DNA of 64,000 nucleotides from Phytobacter ursingii (GCA_901456055.1 CABDWT010000019.1:186001-250000); one strand, 5' to 3'; numbered from the stretch's first letter, positions 33,212-42,734 are shown. A program made the numbers and translations. The notes: generated by a model not told the origin, from the sequence alone.

Positions 33212-34120
33212 ATGCGTAATCGCACTCTTGCGGATCTGGATCGCGTCGTTGCGCTTGGCGGTGGGCACGGTCTGGGCCGCGTGATGTCGGCTTTATCATC
33301 ATTAGGCTCGCGGCTCACAGGTATCGTGACGACCACGGATAACGGCGGCTCTACCGGGCGTATTCGCCGCTCTGAAGGGGGGATCGCCTGGGGCGATATG
33401 CGCAACTGTTTAAATCAGCTTATTACGGAACCCAGCGTCGCGTCGGCGATGTTTGAGTACCGTTTTAGCGGTAATGGCGAACTTTCCGGTCATAACCTCG
33501 GAAATTTGATGTTGAAGGCGTTAGACCATCTCAGCGTGCGCCCTCTGGAAGCGATAAATCTCATTCGTAACCTGCTAAAAGTAGATGCGTTTCTTATCCC
33601 GATGTCTGAACAACCCGTTGATTTGATGGCAACAGACAACGAAGGCCACATGGTCTACGGCGAAGTAAATATCGACCTGCTGGAATCCCCGGTACAGGAA
33701 TTGATGCTGTTCCCTAAAGTACACGCCACGCGGGAAGCCGTTCAGGCTATTGCAGAAGCGGATCTGATTTTAATCGGCCCGGGAAGTTTTTATACCAGCC
33801 TGTTGCCTTTACTGCTGCTGGAGGATCTTTCTCAGGCATTGCGCCGCACCCCCGCGCCAGTGGTCTATATCGGTAATCTCGGTAAAGAGTTGAGCGTGGC
33901 CGCCGCCAGTCTGACGCTTAAGGATAAGCTGACAATCATGGAACAGTATGTCGGTAAACCGATCATTGATGCCGTGATTGTTGGGCCGAAAGTGGATGTT
34001 TCTGCTGTCTCTGACCGGGTCGTTATTCAGGGGGTGCTGGACGCCAGCGATATCCCCTATCGTCATGACAGACATTTGTTGCGCGAAGCGCTGGAAAAAG
34101 CAGTTCAGGCCCTGGGTTAA
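33212..34120 (+). CDS. ybhK: YvcK/CofD-like protein YbhK (gluconeogenesis factor family)
   Basis: This 302-residue protein is of the CofD-like UPF0052 family, orthologous to E. coli YbhK and B. subtilis YvcK. The Rossmann-like start [17 protein letters not shown] (about residues 12-28) followed by [12 protein letters not shown] and [14 protein letters not shown] are family hallmarks. YvcK is needed for growth on gluconeogenic sources and for cell-wall shape, and binds UDP-sugars; the E. coli role is not settled. AAGGAAGG lies 8 nt before the ATG. It is divergent from moaA. Confidence 0.93.
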   Translation: MRNRTLADLDRVVALGGGHGLGRVMSALSSLGSRLTGIVTTTDNGGSTGRIRRSEGGIAWGDMRNCLNQLITEPSVASAMFEYRFSGNGELSGHNLGNLMLKALDHLSVRPLEAINLIRNLLKVDAFLIPMSEQPVDLMATDNEGHMVYGEVNIDLLESPVQELMLFPKVHATREAVQAIAEADLILIGPGSFYTSLLPLLLLEDLSQALRRTPAPVVYIGNLGKELSVAAASLTLKDKLTIMEQYVGKPIIDAVIVGPKVDVSAVSDRVVIQGVLDASDIPYRHDRHLLREALEKAVQALG

Positions 34121-34123
34121 TCA

Positions 34124-34157
34124 CGTGGCGAGCGCGATTTGTGCTCGCGCCATCACG
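34124..34157 (+). terminator. Hairpin downstream of ybhK
   Basis: CGTGGCGAGC pairs with GCTCGCGCCATCACG with small bulges. Only a short T-run (CGTTTCC) follows, so this is a moderate terminator candidate in front of the eptA promoter. Confidence 0.4.
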
Positions 34158-34161
34158 TTTC

Positions 34162-34186
34162 CTTAATTTCTTAAGGTTGTCTTAAA
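34162..34186 (+). promoter_or_regulatory. PmrA (BasR) box of the eptA operon
   Basis: CTTAAG-GTTGT-CTTAAA (34170-34186) fits the PmrA direct-repeat consensus with 5-bp spacing. A third half-site CTTAAT lies at 34162-34167. The box is about 47 bp upstream of the eptA ATG, indicating positive autoregulation of eptA-basR-basS. Confidence 0.85.
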
Positions 34187-34232
34187 GATTCTCGTCCACA
34201 ATAGTCATCCTGTCTTTGTCAGGATCGTTGTC

Positions 34233-35876
34233 ATGCCTACCTTTCGTCTTTCCCGGCCGACCTTAAGCCGCCTGAACTTTCTGATTTTGTTCGCGCTTTA
34301 TATCGCACTGATATTAAATATCGCATTTTATCGCCAGGCATTTAGTTTATTGCCAGTAGACTCATTGCATAACGCGCTGGTGTTTGCCTCAATGCCCGTC
34401 GTGGCTTTTAGCGTCATCAATATTGTTTTAACTCTGGCCTCGTTTTTACGCCTGGACCGTCTGACGATCAGCCTCTTTGTTCTGGTCAGCGCGGCTGCGC
34501 AATATTTCATCATGAGCTTTGGTATTATTATTGACCGCTCAATGGTGACCAATATTCTGGATACCACTCCAGCCGAAAGTTTCGCCCTGCTATCGCCACG
34601 TATGATTGTGGTGCTGCTGCTCTCCGGCGTGTTAATGGTACTTATCGCCTGGTGGATTAAAATCAAAGCGCCGGTCTCGGCCTGGCGCAGTATTATCAGT
34701 CGCCTCGTAAGCATTGCGATTTCTGCGTTACTGATCGTTTTCGTTGCGCTGTTGTTTTATAAAGATTACGCCTCGCTGTTTCGTAATAATAAAGAACTGG
34801 TTAAATCGCTCAGTCCGTCAAACAGCATCACCGCAGGCTTATCCTGGTATAGCCATCATCGCATGGATAATTTGCCGCTGGTGCGTATCGGTGAAGACGC
34901 GCAACAGCGTGCGCAAATGCAAAATGGCCCGCGTAAGAACCTGACCATTTTGATCGTGGGTGAAACCTCACGTGCCGCCAACTTCTCACTGGGCGGTTAT
35001 GCCCATGACACCAACCCGCGTTTAAAACAGGATAATGTGGTCTATTTCCCGAATACCACTTCCTGCGGTACGGCAACGGCCATTTCGGTGCCCTGCATGT
35101 TCTCCAATATGCCACGCCAGAATTACGATGAAGAACTGGCCCATCATCAGGAAGGGTTACTGGATATTATTCAGCGCGCTGGCATTCAGGTGTTGTGGAA
35201 TGAAAACGATGGCGGCTGTAAAGGTGCCTGCGATCGTGTTCCTCATCAGGACGTGACGTCACTGAATCTGCCTGGGTTATGTATTGACGGCGAATGCCTG
35301 GATGAAGCGTTATTTCATCAGCTGGAAGACTATATCAATAACCTGCAACATGATGGCGTTATTGTATTGCACACCATTGGTAGCCACGGGCCGACTTACT
35401 ATAACCGCTATCCGGCGGCGTTTCGCAAATTTACCCCGACCTGCGATACCAGCCAAATTCAGACCTGTACGCAGGAACAACTGGTGAATACTTACGACAA
35501 CACCATTTTGTACATTGATTATATTGTCGACAAAGCCATTAAATTACTGCAATCAAAACAGGATAAATTCACCACCAGCCTGGTCTATCTTTCCGACCAT
35601 GGTGAATCGCTGGGTGAAGACGGTGTCTATTTACACGGTTTGCCTTATTCCATCGCCCCGGAAACGCAAAAACATATTCCGATGCTTATTTGGCTGTCTG
35701 AGGATTATCAAAAGCGTTACGGCGTCGATAATCAGTGCCTGCAAAAAGAGGCACAACAAAAGCACTTTTCGCAGGATAATCTCTTCTCGACCATGTTGGG
35801 TATGACAGGGGTCAGTACGAAGGAATACCGTGCGCAAGATGATATTTTGACTGCCTGTCGTGGAGAGCCGAAATGA
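34233..35876 (+). CDS. eptA: Phosphoethanolamine transferase EptA (lipid A modification)
   Basis: This 547-residue inner-membrane enzyme transfers phosphoethanolamine from phosphatidylethanolamine to lipid A, lowering its negative charge and giving polymyxin resistance. Five N-terminal membrane helices (about residues 15-175) precede a periplasmic sulfatase-fold domain. The nucleophile is T280 ([17 protein letters not shown]), zinc ligands include E244 (VGETSRA) and the [11 protein letters not shown] motif, and cysteines for disulfides are present. It is first in an operon with basR and basS, overlapping basR by 4 bp. In E. coli this operon lies at about 93 minutes, so its position here is unusual. 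Confidence 0.95.
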   Translation: MPTFRLSRPTLSRLNFLILFALYIALILNIAFYRQAFSLLPVDSLHNALVFASMPVVAFSVINIVLTLASFLRLDRLTISLFVLVSAAAQYFIMSFGIIIDRSMVTNILDTTPAESFALLSPRMIVVLLLSGVLMVLIAWWIKIKAPVSAWRSIISRLVSIAISALLIVFVALLFYKDYASLFRNNKELVKSLSPSNSITAGLSWYSHHRMDNLPLVRIGEDAQQRAQMQNGPRKNLTILIVGETSRAANFSLGGYAHDTNPRLKQDNVVYFPNTTSCGTATAISVPCMFSNMPRQNYDEELAHHQEGLLDIIQRAGIQVLWNENDGGCKGACDRVPHQDVTSLNLPGLCIDGECLDEALFHQLEDYINNLQHDGVIVLHTIGSHGPTYYNRYPAAFRKFTPTCDTSQIQTCTQEQLVNTYDNTILYIDYIVDKAIKLLQSKQDKFTTSLVYLSDHGESLGEDGVYLHGLPYSIAPETQKHIPMLIWLSEDYQKRYGVDNQCLQKEAQQKHFSQDNLFSTMLGMTGVSTKEYRAQDDILTACRGEPK

Positions 35877-36544
35877 AAATTCTGGTCGTAGAAGATGATG
35901 CGCTGTTATTACAGGGATTGATTCTGGCCATGCAAAGTGAAGGATACGCCTGCGATGGCGTATCCACCGCGCATGAAGCGGGCCTGAGTCTGGCGACCGG
36001 ACACTACAGTCTGATGGTGCTTGATCTCGGTCTTCCGGACGAAGATGGCCTTCATTTCCTGGAGCGTGTCCGCCGCGAGAAGTTTACGCTGCCGGTATTA
36101 ATTTTGACCGCAAGGGACACACTCGCCGATCGTATTTCCGGGCTGGACACCGGCGCGGATGATTATTTAGTTAAGCCTTTTGCTCTCGAAGAGCTTAACG
36201 CACGTATTCGTGCCCTGCTGCGTCGCCATAATAATCAGGCGGACAGCGAATTAACGAATGGCAATTTGCGGCTGAATTTGACTCGCCGCCAGGTATGGCT
36301 CAGCGAAGAGCTGCTGGAGCTTACGCCAAAAGAGTACGCGCTGCTGTCACGCCTGCTAATGAAGGTGGGCACGCCGGTACACCGTGAAATCCTCTATAAC
36401 GACATTTACAACTGGGACAACGAACCGGCCACCAATACGCTGGAAGTGCATATCCATAACCTGCGTGACAAAATCGGCAAATCGCGTATCCGTACCGTGC
36501 GTGGCTACGGTTATATGTTGATTCACGCCGATAAACAGGAATAA
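35873..36544 (+). CDS. basR: Response regulator BasR (PmrA)
   Basis: This 223-residue OmpR-family regulator has a receiver domain with phospho-acceptor D51 ([11 protein letters not shown]) and K in VKPFAL. The C-terminal winged helix (about 125-220) ends [29 protein letters not shown]. It aligns over its full length with E. coli BasR. It responds to BasS under high iron, aluminium or zinc and mild acid, and binds the PmrA boxes in this window. The ATG overlaps the eptA stop. Confidence 0.95.
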   Translation: MKILVVEDDALLLQGLILAMQSEGYACDGVSTAHEAGLSLATGHYSLMVLDLGLPDEDGLHFLERVRREKFTLPVLILTARDTLADRISGLDTGADDYLVKPFALEELNARIRALLRRHNNQADSELTNGNLRLNLTRRQVWLSEELLELTPKEYALLSRLLMKVGTPVHREILYNDIYNWDNEPATNTLEVHIHNLRDKIGKSRIRTVRGYGYMLIHADKQE

Positions 36545-36546
36545 GC

Positions 36547-37626
36547 ATGGCGATATTTCAGGTCAAGAATTGGTCGATGCGAAGCCGCTTACTGCTCACC
36601 GTCGGGGCTATTCTGGTGGTTTGCCAACTGGTCAGCGTGTTCTGGCTATGGCATGAGAGCAAAGAACAAGTCCAGCTGTTGGTGGAAAGCGCGATTCACA
36701 ACCATAACAACCATAAACAGGTCGAGCATGAAGTGCACGAGGCCGTCGCCAGCCTCCTCGTGCCGAGCCTGTTGATCATTGGCCTCGCCCTGCTGCTCTG
36801 TTTTAAGGCGTTGAAAACCATTACCCGCCCTCTCTCGGCATTACAGCGCGAGCTGGACGCGCGTGCGCCGGGCAACCTTGAACCCATCGTGCTGGAAAAT
36901 CCAGTACGCGAAGTGGAAGCCGTTGCCGCTGCCATCAATCAGTTGGTTTCGCGCCTTACCGTCACGCTGGATCGTGAACGTCTGTTTACCGCCGACGTAG
37001 CCCACGAATTGCGAACGCCGCTGGCAGGTCTGCGCCTGCACCTGGAATTGATGGCCAAAAGCCATGCCCTGGATGTCGCCCCGCTGCTCCAGCGTCTGGA
37101 CCAGATGACCGAGAATATTGCCCAGTTGCTGCAGCTCGCCCGCGTCGGGCAATCTTTTTCCGCAGGAAGCTATCAGCAGGTGATGCTGCTGGAAGATGTG
37201 GTCATGCCAGTCCACAGTGAACTGGAGAGAATGCTGCAAACCCGACAGCAACATTTACAGTTGCCGCAAATGGCAGAAGATATCGCGGTGGCAGGTGATG
37301 CCACGCTCTTGCAGGTGCTGCTGCGCAATCTGGTGGAAAACGCTCATCGGTACAGCCCGGCAGGCACCACCATTACCGTGAGCCTTGTCGGCGGCCCCAC
37401 ACCGGTTCTGTCAGTGGAAGATGAGGGGTCAGGCGTGGATGAATCCCGTAGCGGAGAATTGAGTAAAGCGTTTGTGCGCATGGATAGCCGCTACGGGGGA
37501 TCGGGGCTTGGATTGAGTATCGTTTCACGCATCGCGCAACTCCACGACGCGCAATTCTTTTTGCATAACCGTCAGCCTGGCCCGGGCGTGCGGGCGTGGG
37601 TGAAACTCAACGCTATTGCGCGTTAA
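36547..37626 (+). CDS. basS: Sensor histidine kinase BasS (PmrB)
   Basis: This 359-residue two-helix sensor kinase has membrane helices at about residues 16-35 and 67-88 flanking a short periplasmic loop. HAMP and DHp domains follow with phospho-acceptor H153 (DVAHELRTPLAG). A catalytic ATPase domain has NLVENAHRYS, EDEGSGVDES and GGSGLGLSIV. The loop keeps the ExxE metal motif (E62-V-H-E65) but is unusually rich in histidine (H51, H53, H56, H61, H64). It starts 2 bp after basR and ends 7 bp from a converging small gene. Confidence 0.94.
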   Translation: MAIFQVKNWSMRSRLLLTVGAILVVCQLVSVFWLWHESKEQVQLLVESAIHNHNNHKQVEHEVHEAVASLLVPSLLIIGLALLLCFKALKTITRPLSALQRELDARAPGNLEPIVLENPVREVEAVAAAINQLVSRLTVTLDRERLFTADVAHELRTPLAGLRLHLELMAKSHALDVAPLLQRLDQMTENIAQLLQLARVGQSFSAGSYQQVMLLEDVVMPVHSELERMLQTRQQHLQLPQMAEDIAVAGDATLLQVLLRNLVENAHRYSPAGTTITVSLVGGPTPVLSVEDEGSGVDESRSGELSKAFVRMDSRYGGSGLGLSIVSRIAQLHDAQFFLHNRQPGPGVRAWVKLNAIAR

Positions 37627-37633
37627 GGTAATC

Positions 37634-37726
37634 TTAGTAAGAGAGCACCCAGAGATGGGTAAAGCCGATGATGATGGCAAGAGACAGGGCAACGGCCAGA
37701 TACTGAGCCAGGTTTTCTTTGTGCAT
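37634..37726 (-). CDS. pmrR: PmrR-like 30-residue membrane peptide
   Basis: This ORF of 31 codons encodes a 30-residue peptide starting MHKENLAQYLAVALSLAIII and ending GFTHLWVLSY: a short N-terminal region, one hydrophobic helix and an aromatic end. A PmrA box (CTTAAT-GTTTG-CTTAAT) lies 42 bp upstream and AGGAGAG is 7 nt before the ATG. In Salmonella and E. coli the PmrA-activated peptide PmrR, also about 30 residues, inhibits LpxT to favour EptA action. Size, topology, box and position next to basS all fit; sequence identity to known PmrR is low from memory, so the name is an inference. Confidence 0.68.
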   Translation of the reverse strand: MHKENLAQYLAVALSLAIIIGFTHLWVLSY

Positions 37727-37729
37727 AGG

Positions 37730-37757
37730 TACTCTCCTGATTTTTCACAGGAGAGTA
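37730..37757 (-). promoter_or_regulatory. 5'-UTR hairpin hiding the ribosome site of the PmrR-like gene
   Basis: Perfect 10-bp stem TACTCTCCTG / CAGGAGAGTA with an 8-nt loop. The Shine-Dalgarno sequence AGGAGAG of the small gene is inside the stem, four bases before the ATG. Confidence 0.7.
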
Positions 37758-37767
37758 ATCGGCTTTC

Positions 37768-37784
37768 ATTAAGCAAACATTAAG
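37768..37784 (-). promoter_or_regulatory. PmrA (BasR) box of the small-peptide gene
   Basis: On the minus strand CTTAAT-GTTTG-CTTAAT is an exact direct-repeat PmrA site with 5-bp spacing, directed to the small gene at 37634-37726. Confidence 0.85.
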
Positions 37785-37816
37785 ATGCGCAGGTGAATTT
37801 CGTGACCGGCATCTTG

Positions 37817-39838
37817 TTACGAGGCGGCAATAAACAATTCCCGCAATTGATGCAACTGATCGCGGCATTTCGCTGCCTCTTCGAATTCGAGATTCTGCGC
37901 ATGTTGCATCATCTGTCCTTCCAGCTCGTGAATTTTCTGCTGCAGCGCTTTCGGGGTTAACGCCAGTTCGGCGGCTTCCACCTGAGCCGGCGTCCGCGAT
38001 TTCCCGCGACCTTTGCCTTTGGTCTTCGCCAGACTCTCGCCGAGGCTCAGAATATCCACCACTTTTTTGTTCAAACCCTGCGGGGTGATGCCGTGTTCTT
38101 CGTTGTACTGCTGCTGTTTCTCGCGACGACGCTCGGTTTCTCCCATCGCCTTCGCCATAGACGGGGTAATTTTGTCGCCATAGAGAATGGCCTTCCCGTT
38201 AACGTTACGCGCCGCACGACCAATGGTCTGAATCAGCGAACGCTCAGAACGCAGGAAACCTTCTTTATCCGCATCCAGAATCGCCACCAACGACACTTCC
38301 GGCATATCCAGACCTTCACGCAGCAGGTTGATGCCCACCAGCACATCGAACTCGCCAAGACGTAAATCACGGATAATCTCCATACGTTCAACCGTATCGA
38401 TATCGGAGTGCAGGTAACGCACTCGCTCACCGTGTTCTTCCAGGTATTCGGTCAAATCTTCAGCCATGCGTTTGGTCAGTGTGGTGACCAGCACACGCTC
38501 GTTGATGGCGGCGCGTTTGCGGATTTCGGAGAGCAGGTCGTCCACCTGGGTGGCTACCGGTCGCACTTCGATAATCGGATCGAGCAACCCGGTCGGACGT
38601 ACAACCTGGTCAATGACCTCGCCGCCGGATTTTTCCAGCTCATAGTTGCCCGGCGTCGCCGACACATAAATGGTTTGCGGTGCCAGCGCCTCGAATTCTT
38701 CGAATTTCAGTGGACGGTTATCGAGCGCGGACGGCAGACGGAAGCCGTACTCCACCAGCGTCTCTTTACGCGCACGGTCGCCGCGGAACATACCGCCAAT
38801 TTGCGGAATGGTGACGTGGGATTCATCAATCACCAGCAGGCCATCCGCCGGAAGGTAATCAAATAGCGTGGGCGGCGGCTCGCCCGGCCCGCGCCCGGAA
38901 AGGTAACGCGAGTAGTTTTCGATACCGGAGCAATACCCCAACTCATTCATCATCTCCAGATCAAACTGCGTACGCTGTGTCAACCGCTGTTCTTCCAGCA
39001 GTTTATTGTTCTCCAGCAGCACCTTGCGACGCTCGACCAGTTCGACCTTAATCTCTTCCATCGCCTGAACGATGCGCTCACGTGGCGTGACGTAGTGGGT
39101 TTTGGGGTAAACGGTAAAGCGCTGGATGGTGGACTCGACGTGCCCGGTCAGCGGGTCAAACAGCGACAGCCGCTCCACTTCCTCATCAAACAGCTCAACG
39201 CGCAGGGCAATATCGTCCGATTCCGCCGGGAAGATATCGATCACCTCGCCGCGCACACGAAAGGTACCGCGCTGAAACGCCTGGTCATTGCGGGTGTACT
39301 GCAACTCAGCCAGACGACGCAGTATGGAGCGCTGATCGATGATCATTCCTTTGGTCAGGTGCAACATCATCTTCAGATACAGATCCGGATCGCCCAGACC
39401 GTAAATTGCGGAGACCGATGCCACCACGATCACATCACGACGTTCAAGCAGCGCCTTGGTAGCCGACAGACGCATCTGCTCAATGTGCTCGTTCACCGAG
39501 GCGTCTTTTTCGATAAATGTGTCCGAACTCGGCACATAGGCTTCCGGCTGATAGTAGTCATAATAGGAGACGAAATATTCCACGGCGTTATCGGGAAAGA
39601 ACTCTTTCATTTCGCCATAGAGCTGCGCTGCAAGGGTTTTGTTCGGTGCCAGCACCATCGTCGGGCGCTGTAAATCGGCAATGACATTCGCCACGGTGAA
39701 CGTTTTCCCTGAACCGGTCACGCCCAGCAAAGTCTGATGAGCCAGACCGTCTTCGAGCCCCTCTTCCAGGCGACGAATAGCTTCTGGCTGATCGCCAGAG
39801 GGACGAAAAGCGGAATTCAGTTTGAATGGTTTACTCAT
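37817..39838 (-). CDS. uvrB: UvrABC excinuclease subunit B
   Basis: This 673-residue damage-verifying helicase-like subunit of nucleotide excision repair matches the E. coli length. Walker A GVTGSGKT (about residues 39-46), the beta-hairpin region with [25 protein letters not shown]-type box VIDESHVT, motif [11 protein letters not shown] and the C-terminal UvrC-binding UVR domain are all present. It is preceded by a LexA box. Converging small-peptide and basS genes lie beyond its 3' end. Confidence 0.97.
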   Translation of the reverse strand: MSKPFKLNSAFRPSGDQPEAIRRLEEGLEDGLAHQTLLGVTGSGKTFTVANVIADLQRPTMVLAPNKTLAAQLYGEMKEFFPDNAVEYFVSYYDYYQPEAYVPSSDTFIEKDASVNEHIEQMRLSATKALLERRDVIVVASVSAIYGLGDPDLYLKMMLHLTKGMIIDQRSILRRLAELQYTRNDQAFQRGTFRVRGEVIDIFPAESDDIALRVELFDEEVERLSLFDPLTGHVESTIQRFTVYPKTHYVTPRERIVQAMEEIKVELVERRKVLLENNKLLEEQRLTQRTQFDLEMMNELGYCSGIENYSRYLSGRGPGEPPPTLFDYLPADGLLVIDESHVTIPQIGGMFRGDRARKETLVEYGFRLPSALDNRPLKFEEFEALAPQTIYVSATPGNYELEKSGGEVIDQVVRPTGLLDPIIEVRPVATQVDDLLSEIRKRAAINERVLVTTLTKRMAEDLTEYLEEHGERVRYLHSDIDTVERMEIIRDLRLGEFDVLVGINLLREGLDMPEVSLVAILDADKEGFLRSERSLIQTIGRAARNVNGKAILYGDKITPSMAKAMGETERRREKQQQYNEEHGITPQGLNKKVVDILSLGESLAKTKGKGRGKSRTPAQVEAAELALTPKALQQKIHELEGQMMQHAQNLEFEEAAKCRDQLHQLRELFIAAS

Positions 39839-39914
39839 GGACGGCTACCTGATGAAGGAATGAGCGGGCAGGAAAGTAATTTTACTCACCACAGCGAGAT
39901 TTGCCAATAAAAAA

Positions 39915-39934
39915 TACTGGATGTAAAAACAGTG
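39915..39934. promoter_or_regulatory. LexA (SOS) box of uvrB
   Basis: TACTGGATGTAAAAACAGTG has the CTG-N10-CAG core and closely matches the E. coli uvrB box. It is 76 bp upstream of the uvrB start. Confidence 0.9.
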
Positions 39935-40027
39935 GCGCAATCAGGAATATCTTCTACTCATAGGTAGAGCACGAGCAGCACACCTGGAAAATCACCCCTG
40001 ACGGTACAAAACACCAGCAAAAGCGGG

Positions 40028-40036
40028 TTATCCCCA
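40028..40036 (+). promoter_or_regulatory. DnaA-box-like site upstream of uvrB
   Basis: TTATCCCCA differs at one position from the DnaA box TTATCCACA. It lies in the uvrB upstream region, where DnaA binding is known in E. coli. Confidence 0.4.
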
Positions 40037-40602
40037 GAACATTTCCTTTTTTAACACTTGTCAAGCCTGGTAATGAAAGTTTTATGGCAGTGGGTGACAG
40101 ATTTCTTACAAGGATTGCTTTTATTTAACTAATTAAAAAATAAAGAAATATTTCAAAAGATGCCTTTCGCAGCAATTCAGGCGCAAGCCGCGTGTTTACT
40201 CGCTTCTCGCACTTTTTCTAACTCTAATGCACAAGGTTATCCACAGGAATAGTGGATAACTGCTTCCAGCCCATATGCTTCGCCTGTCGCCTGAAACGTC
40301 CCCTGAGCCTCTTTGAGGCCAGTAAAAATTTTTTCTCGCTTATTTTTGCAGAATATCTGCTAACGAAACGGCGAATTATCATGCGATCGTGCTCACATTT
40401 TGCCGATCGAATGCACCATTTCCTGCCAGCCCCGGCACTGTCAAAGAGCATATATTTTCGCCTGCGAGGCGCAATACCCGCTTTAACTCTCACATTCATC
40501 AGTGGGTTCCGAAAAAAAGCCTGTTTTCATGTTCTGGCAAGCCTTTTGCACTGAACTGAATAACAACTTCTCTGTCATCCGATCAGAGATAAGGAGCGAA
40601 CC
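40037..40602. other. 566-bp gap between the uvrB control region and the ABC ATPase gene
   Basis: Apart from the DnaA boxes, the stretch is AT-rich from about 40090 to 40170 and 40320 to 40400. No gene with family similarity was seen. The promoter of the ABC ATPase gene must lie near its end, and AAGGAGCGAACC is its ribosome site. Confidence 0.5.
40236..40260. promoter_or_regulatory. Inverted pair of DnaA boxes
   Basis: GTTATCCAC and GTGGATAAC form a perfect inverted pair 7 bp apart. One arm is the exact DnaA box TTATCCACA and the other is TTATCCACT on the minus strand. It lies about 400 bp upstream of uvrB. Confidence 0.7.
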
Positions 40603-41325
40603 GTGTTGAGCTTACGTGCAGTCAATCAGTATTACGGCAATCAACATACGCTATGGAATGTCGATCTCGATCTTTCCCCCGGCGTATGCACCTCTGTTAT
40701 CGGCCTCCCAGGGATGGGCAAAACAACGTTAATAAATTGTATTACCGGTTATTTGCCCGTGGAGAGCGGTAGCATGGTCTGGCAAGAGGCAGGAGGTCCC
40801 CCCAGGGATTTACTGAACTTGCAGGCGGAACATCGCAGTGCAATGGGGATAGGCTATGTTCCCCAGGACAGACGAATATTTTCACAAATGACCGTCGAGG
40901 AGAATCTGCATATCGCTATGCTTGCCTGTGGAGAGCCCCGCAGTACCGTCAATCGTGAGGTCTATGACCTGTTTCCCGAACTGTACGGGCTACGTCAGGT
41001 GAAAGGAGCAGGGCTGTCTGAGGATAATCAGCATCAGCTGGCGATGGCACGCGCCCTCGTCAATCGCCCGCGACTGCTGATTCTGGACGAACCCACACGC
41101 GGGCTTGGACAGGCGTTTATCCATAAACTCGGCAATTTACTTGTCCGGCTCAACCAGGATTTCGGTATGACTATCCTGCTGGCCGAACAGCATCTGTCGT
41201 TTATCCGCCGGGTTGCAGACCGTTTCTGTCTGTTACATCGTGGTCGCAACGTTGCCGAAGGAGATGTCAGACAACTGGATGACCAGCTTCTGTCGCACTG
41301 GATGTCGCCTGATTCAGCACGTTGA
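40603..41325 (+). CDS. Orphan ABC ATPase, LivF/UrtE-like, with degraded signature motif
   Basis: This 240-residue ABC ATPase resembles the ATP-binding subunits of branched-chain amino acid and urea transporters (LivF/UrtE). Walker A is GLPGMGKTT (about residues 34-42), the Q loop region is GIGYVPQDRRIFSQMTVEENL, and Walker B is RLLILDEPTRGL. The ABC signature, normally LSGGQ, reads LSEDNQ, so the two glycines are lost. No permease or binding protein lies nearby. The GTG start is set by AAGGAG 7 nt upstream. Its last 59 bp overlap the 3' end of converging bioD. It may be a transporter relic or a regulatory ATPase. K-12 has no gene here. Confidence 0.8.
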   Translation: MLSLRAVNQYYGNQHTLWNVDLDLSPGVCTSVIGLPGMGKTTLINCITGYLPVESGSMVWQEAGGPPRDLLNLQAEHRSAMGIGYVPQDRRIFSQMTVEENLHIAMLACGEPRSTVNREVYDLFPELYGLRQVKGAGLSEDNQHQLAMARALVNRPRLLILDEPTRGLGQAFIHKLGNLLVRLNQDFGMTILLAEQHLSFIRRVADRFCLLHRGRNVAEGDVRQLDDQLLSHWMSPDSAR

Positions 41326-41989
41326 GATCGAGATAATGACCGTTTTGTGTAGCGAACGGCGCGTGGGCAAGCCAGGGGATCTCCCCGATCAAAGGTGCTT
41401 TCAACACGCGCCGTAGCGTCGCAAGATACTCGGCATGACGTTTGCCCGGCGGCTGAACATCATTGGCAATCCAGCCGGCAAAGCGCAACCCCGCCTGCTC
41501 TATCGCCTGTGCGGTCAACATCGCATGGTTAATACACCCAAGTTTAACGCCCACCACCAGAATCACCGGCAATTGTTCTGCCACCACCCAGTCGGCAAAA
41601 GTCCATGTCTCTGAAAGCGGCGTAAACCACCCCCCGGCCCCTTCTGTTAGTACCCAGTCGGCCTGCGTTTCCAGCGTCCGCAGTCCGTCAGACAGTCCTT
41701 CGAGCGTAATGGGCATGTCCGACTCCGCGCTGACAATGTGTGGCGATGTCGGCTCCGCAAAGGTCCAGGGGTTTACCTGAGCATAATCGAGCATAACGCT
41801 GCTGTTGCGCTGCAAAGCCAGCGCGTCACTGTTGCGCAACCCCTGCGCGGTCATTTCGCTGCCCGAGGCCACCGGTTTGTAACCCGCGCTTCGCCGTCCC
41901 TGAAGGTTTGCCGCCTGCAAGAGCGCGCAGCTCGCCACGGTTTTCCCGACCTCGGTATCCGTGCCGGTGACAAAATAGCGTTCAGTCAC
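41267..41989 (-). CDS. bioD: Dethiobiotin synthetase BioD
   Basis: This 240-residue ATP-dependent enzyme closes the ureido ring of dethiobiotin using CO2. P-loop GTDTEVGKT is at residues 9-17; the SPHIVSAE and [10 protein letters not shown] motifs are present. E. coli BioD is 225 residues and ends near YINLALL. Here the matching YLDLNVL is followed by about 15 extra residues (from [11 protein letters not shown]) that run into the converging ABC gene. It overlaps bioC by 8 bp and is last in bioBFCD. Confidence 0.95.
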   Translation of the reverse strand: MTERYFVTGTDTEVGKTVASCALLQAANLQGRRSAGYKPVASGSEMTAQGLRNSDALALQRNSSVMLDYAQVNPWTFAEPTSPHIVSAESDMPITLEGLSDGLRTLETQADWVLTEGAGGWFTPLSETWTFADWVVAEQLPVILVVGVKLGCINHAMLTAQAIEQAGLRFAGWIANDVQPPGKRHAEYLATLRRVLKAPLIGEIPWLAHAPFATQNGHYLDLNVLNQATSSATEAGHPVV

Positions 41990-42734
41990 GTGTGATGACT
42001 CCCCAGAAAAGTTGATAGGTCAGCGGGAATGTCCCCTGCTGTTGCGGCCAGGCCAGTTGTAAGCGTTGCAGCCCTCCGCGCGTCAGTCCTTGCCTGCGCC
42101 CGGCATGCAGATGAGTGGCTCCCGTCCCTTTTAGCGATCGCATGGCCTCAAGCGCGCCGGCAAAAGAGAGAGTGACCGGCTCAATGCCCGCCTGATAGCG
42201 CCAGCCTGATAAAGCGTCGTGGATTTGCGCCGCGGGCAGAAAGCGATTGGCATGCGGCTGGTCATCAATCGCCCGCCACGCCTGATTCAGTTCAGGCAGC
42301 GAGCCGCTCACCAGGGTGGTAAAGGCAATGTGTCCGCCGGGGCGCACCACGCGGTATAACTCCGCCAGCGCCTGGCGCACATCATCACACCACTGCACCG
42401 CCAGGTTACTCCAGGCAAGACAAAATTCAGCGTCAGTAAAAGGCATGGCTTCGATATCCGCCTGCACGTACCGTTCTGCCGCCTGCCTGCGCCGGGCCTC
42501 CTCCAGCATGGGCAGGGAGATATCCAGTGCCGTTACCCGCGCCCCCTGCTCTCGCCAGTAGCGGCTCAGCAATCCTGGGCCGCATCCGGCATCCAGGACC
42601 TGAGCAACAGGGGCTGAATGGAGACGGGAAAGCAATAATTCTGCGCTCTGCTGCTGTAATCCGTTGTGCTGGTCGTAGCTGCGAGCGGCGCGACCGAAAG
42701 TATCGGCGATGGCTTGTTTATCAACGCGCGTCAT
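41982..42734 (-). CDS. bioC: Malonyl-ACP O-methyltransferase BioC
   Basis: This 250-residue SAM-dependent methyltransferase caps the malonyl group so that fatty-acid synthesis can make the pimeloyl chain. The SAM motif [15 protein letters not shown] is near residues 46-60. [13 protein letters not shown] and [13 protein letters not shown] match BioC. The ATG beginning [14 protein letters not shown] is chosen; an earlier in-frame ATG would extend it by 8 residues. It overlaps bioF by 14 bp. Confidence 0.95.
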   Translation of the reverse strand: MTRVDKQAIADTFGRAARSYDQHNGLQQQSAELLLSRLHSAPVAQVLDAGCGPGLLSRYWREQGARVTALDISLPMLEEARRRQAAERYVQADIEAMPFTDAEFCLAWSNLAVQWCDDVRQALAELYRVVRPGGHIAFTTLVSGSLPELNQAWRAIDDQPHANRFLPAAQIHDALSGWRYQAGIEPVTLSFAGALEAMRSLKGTGATHLHAGRRQGLTRGGLQRLQLAWPQQQGTFPLTYQLFWGVITRD

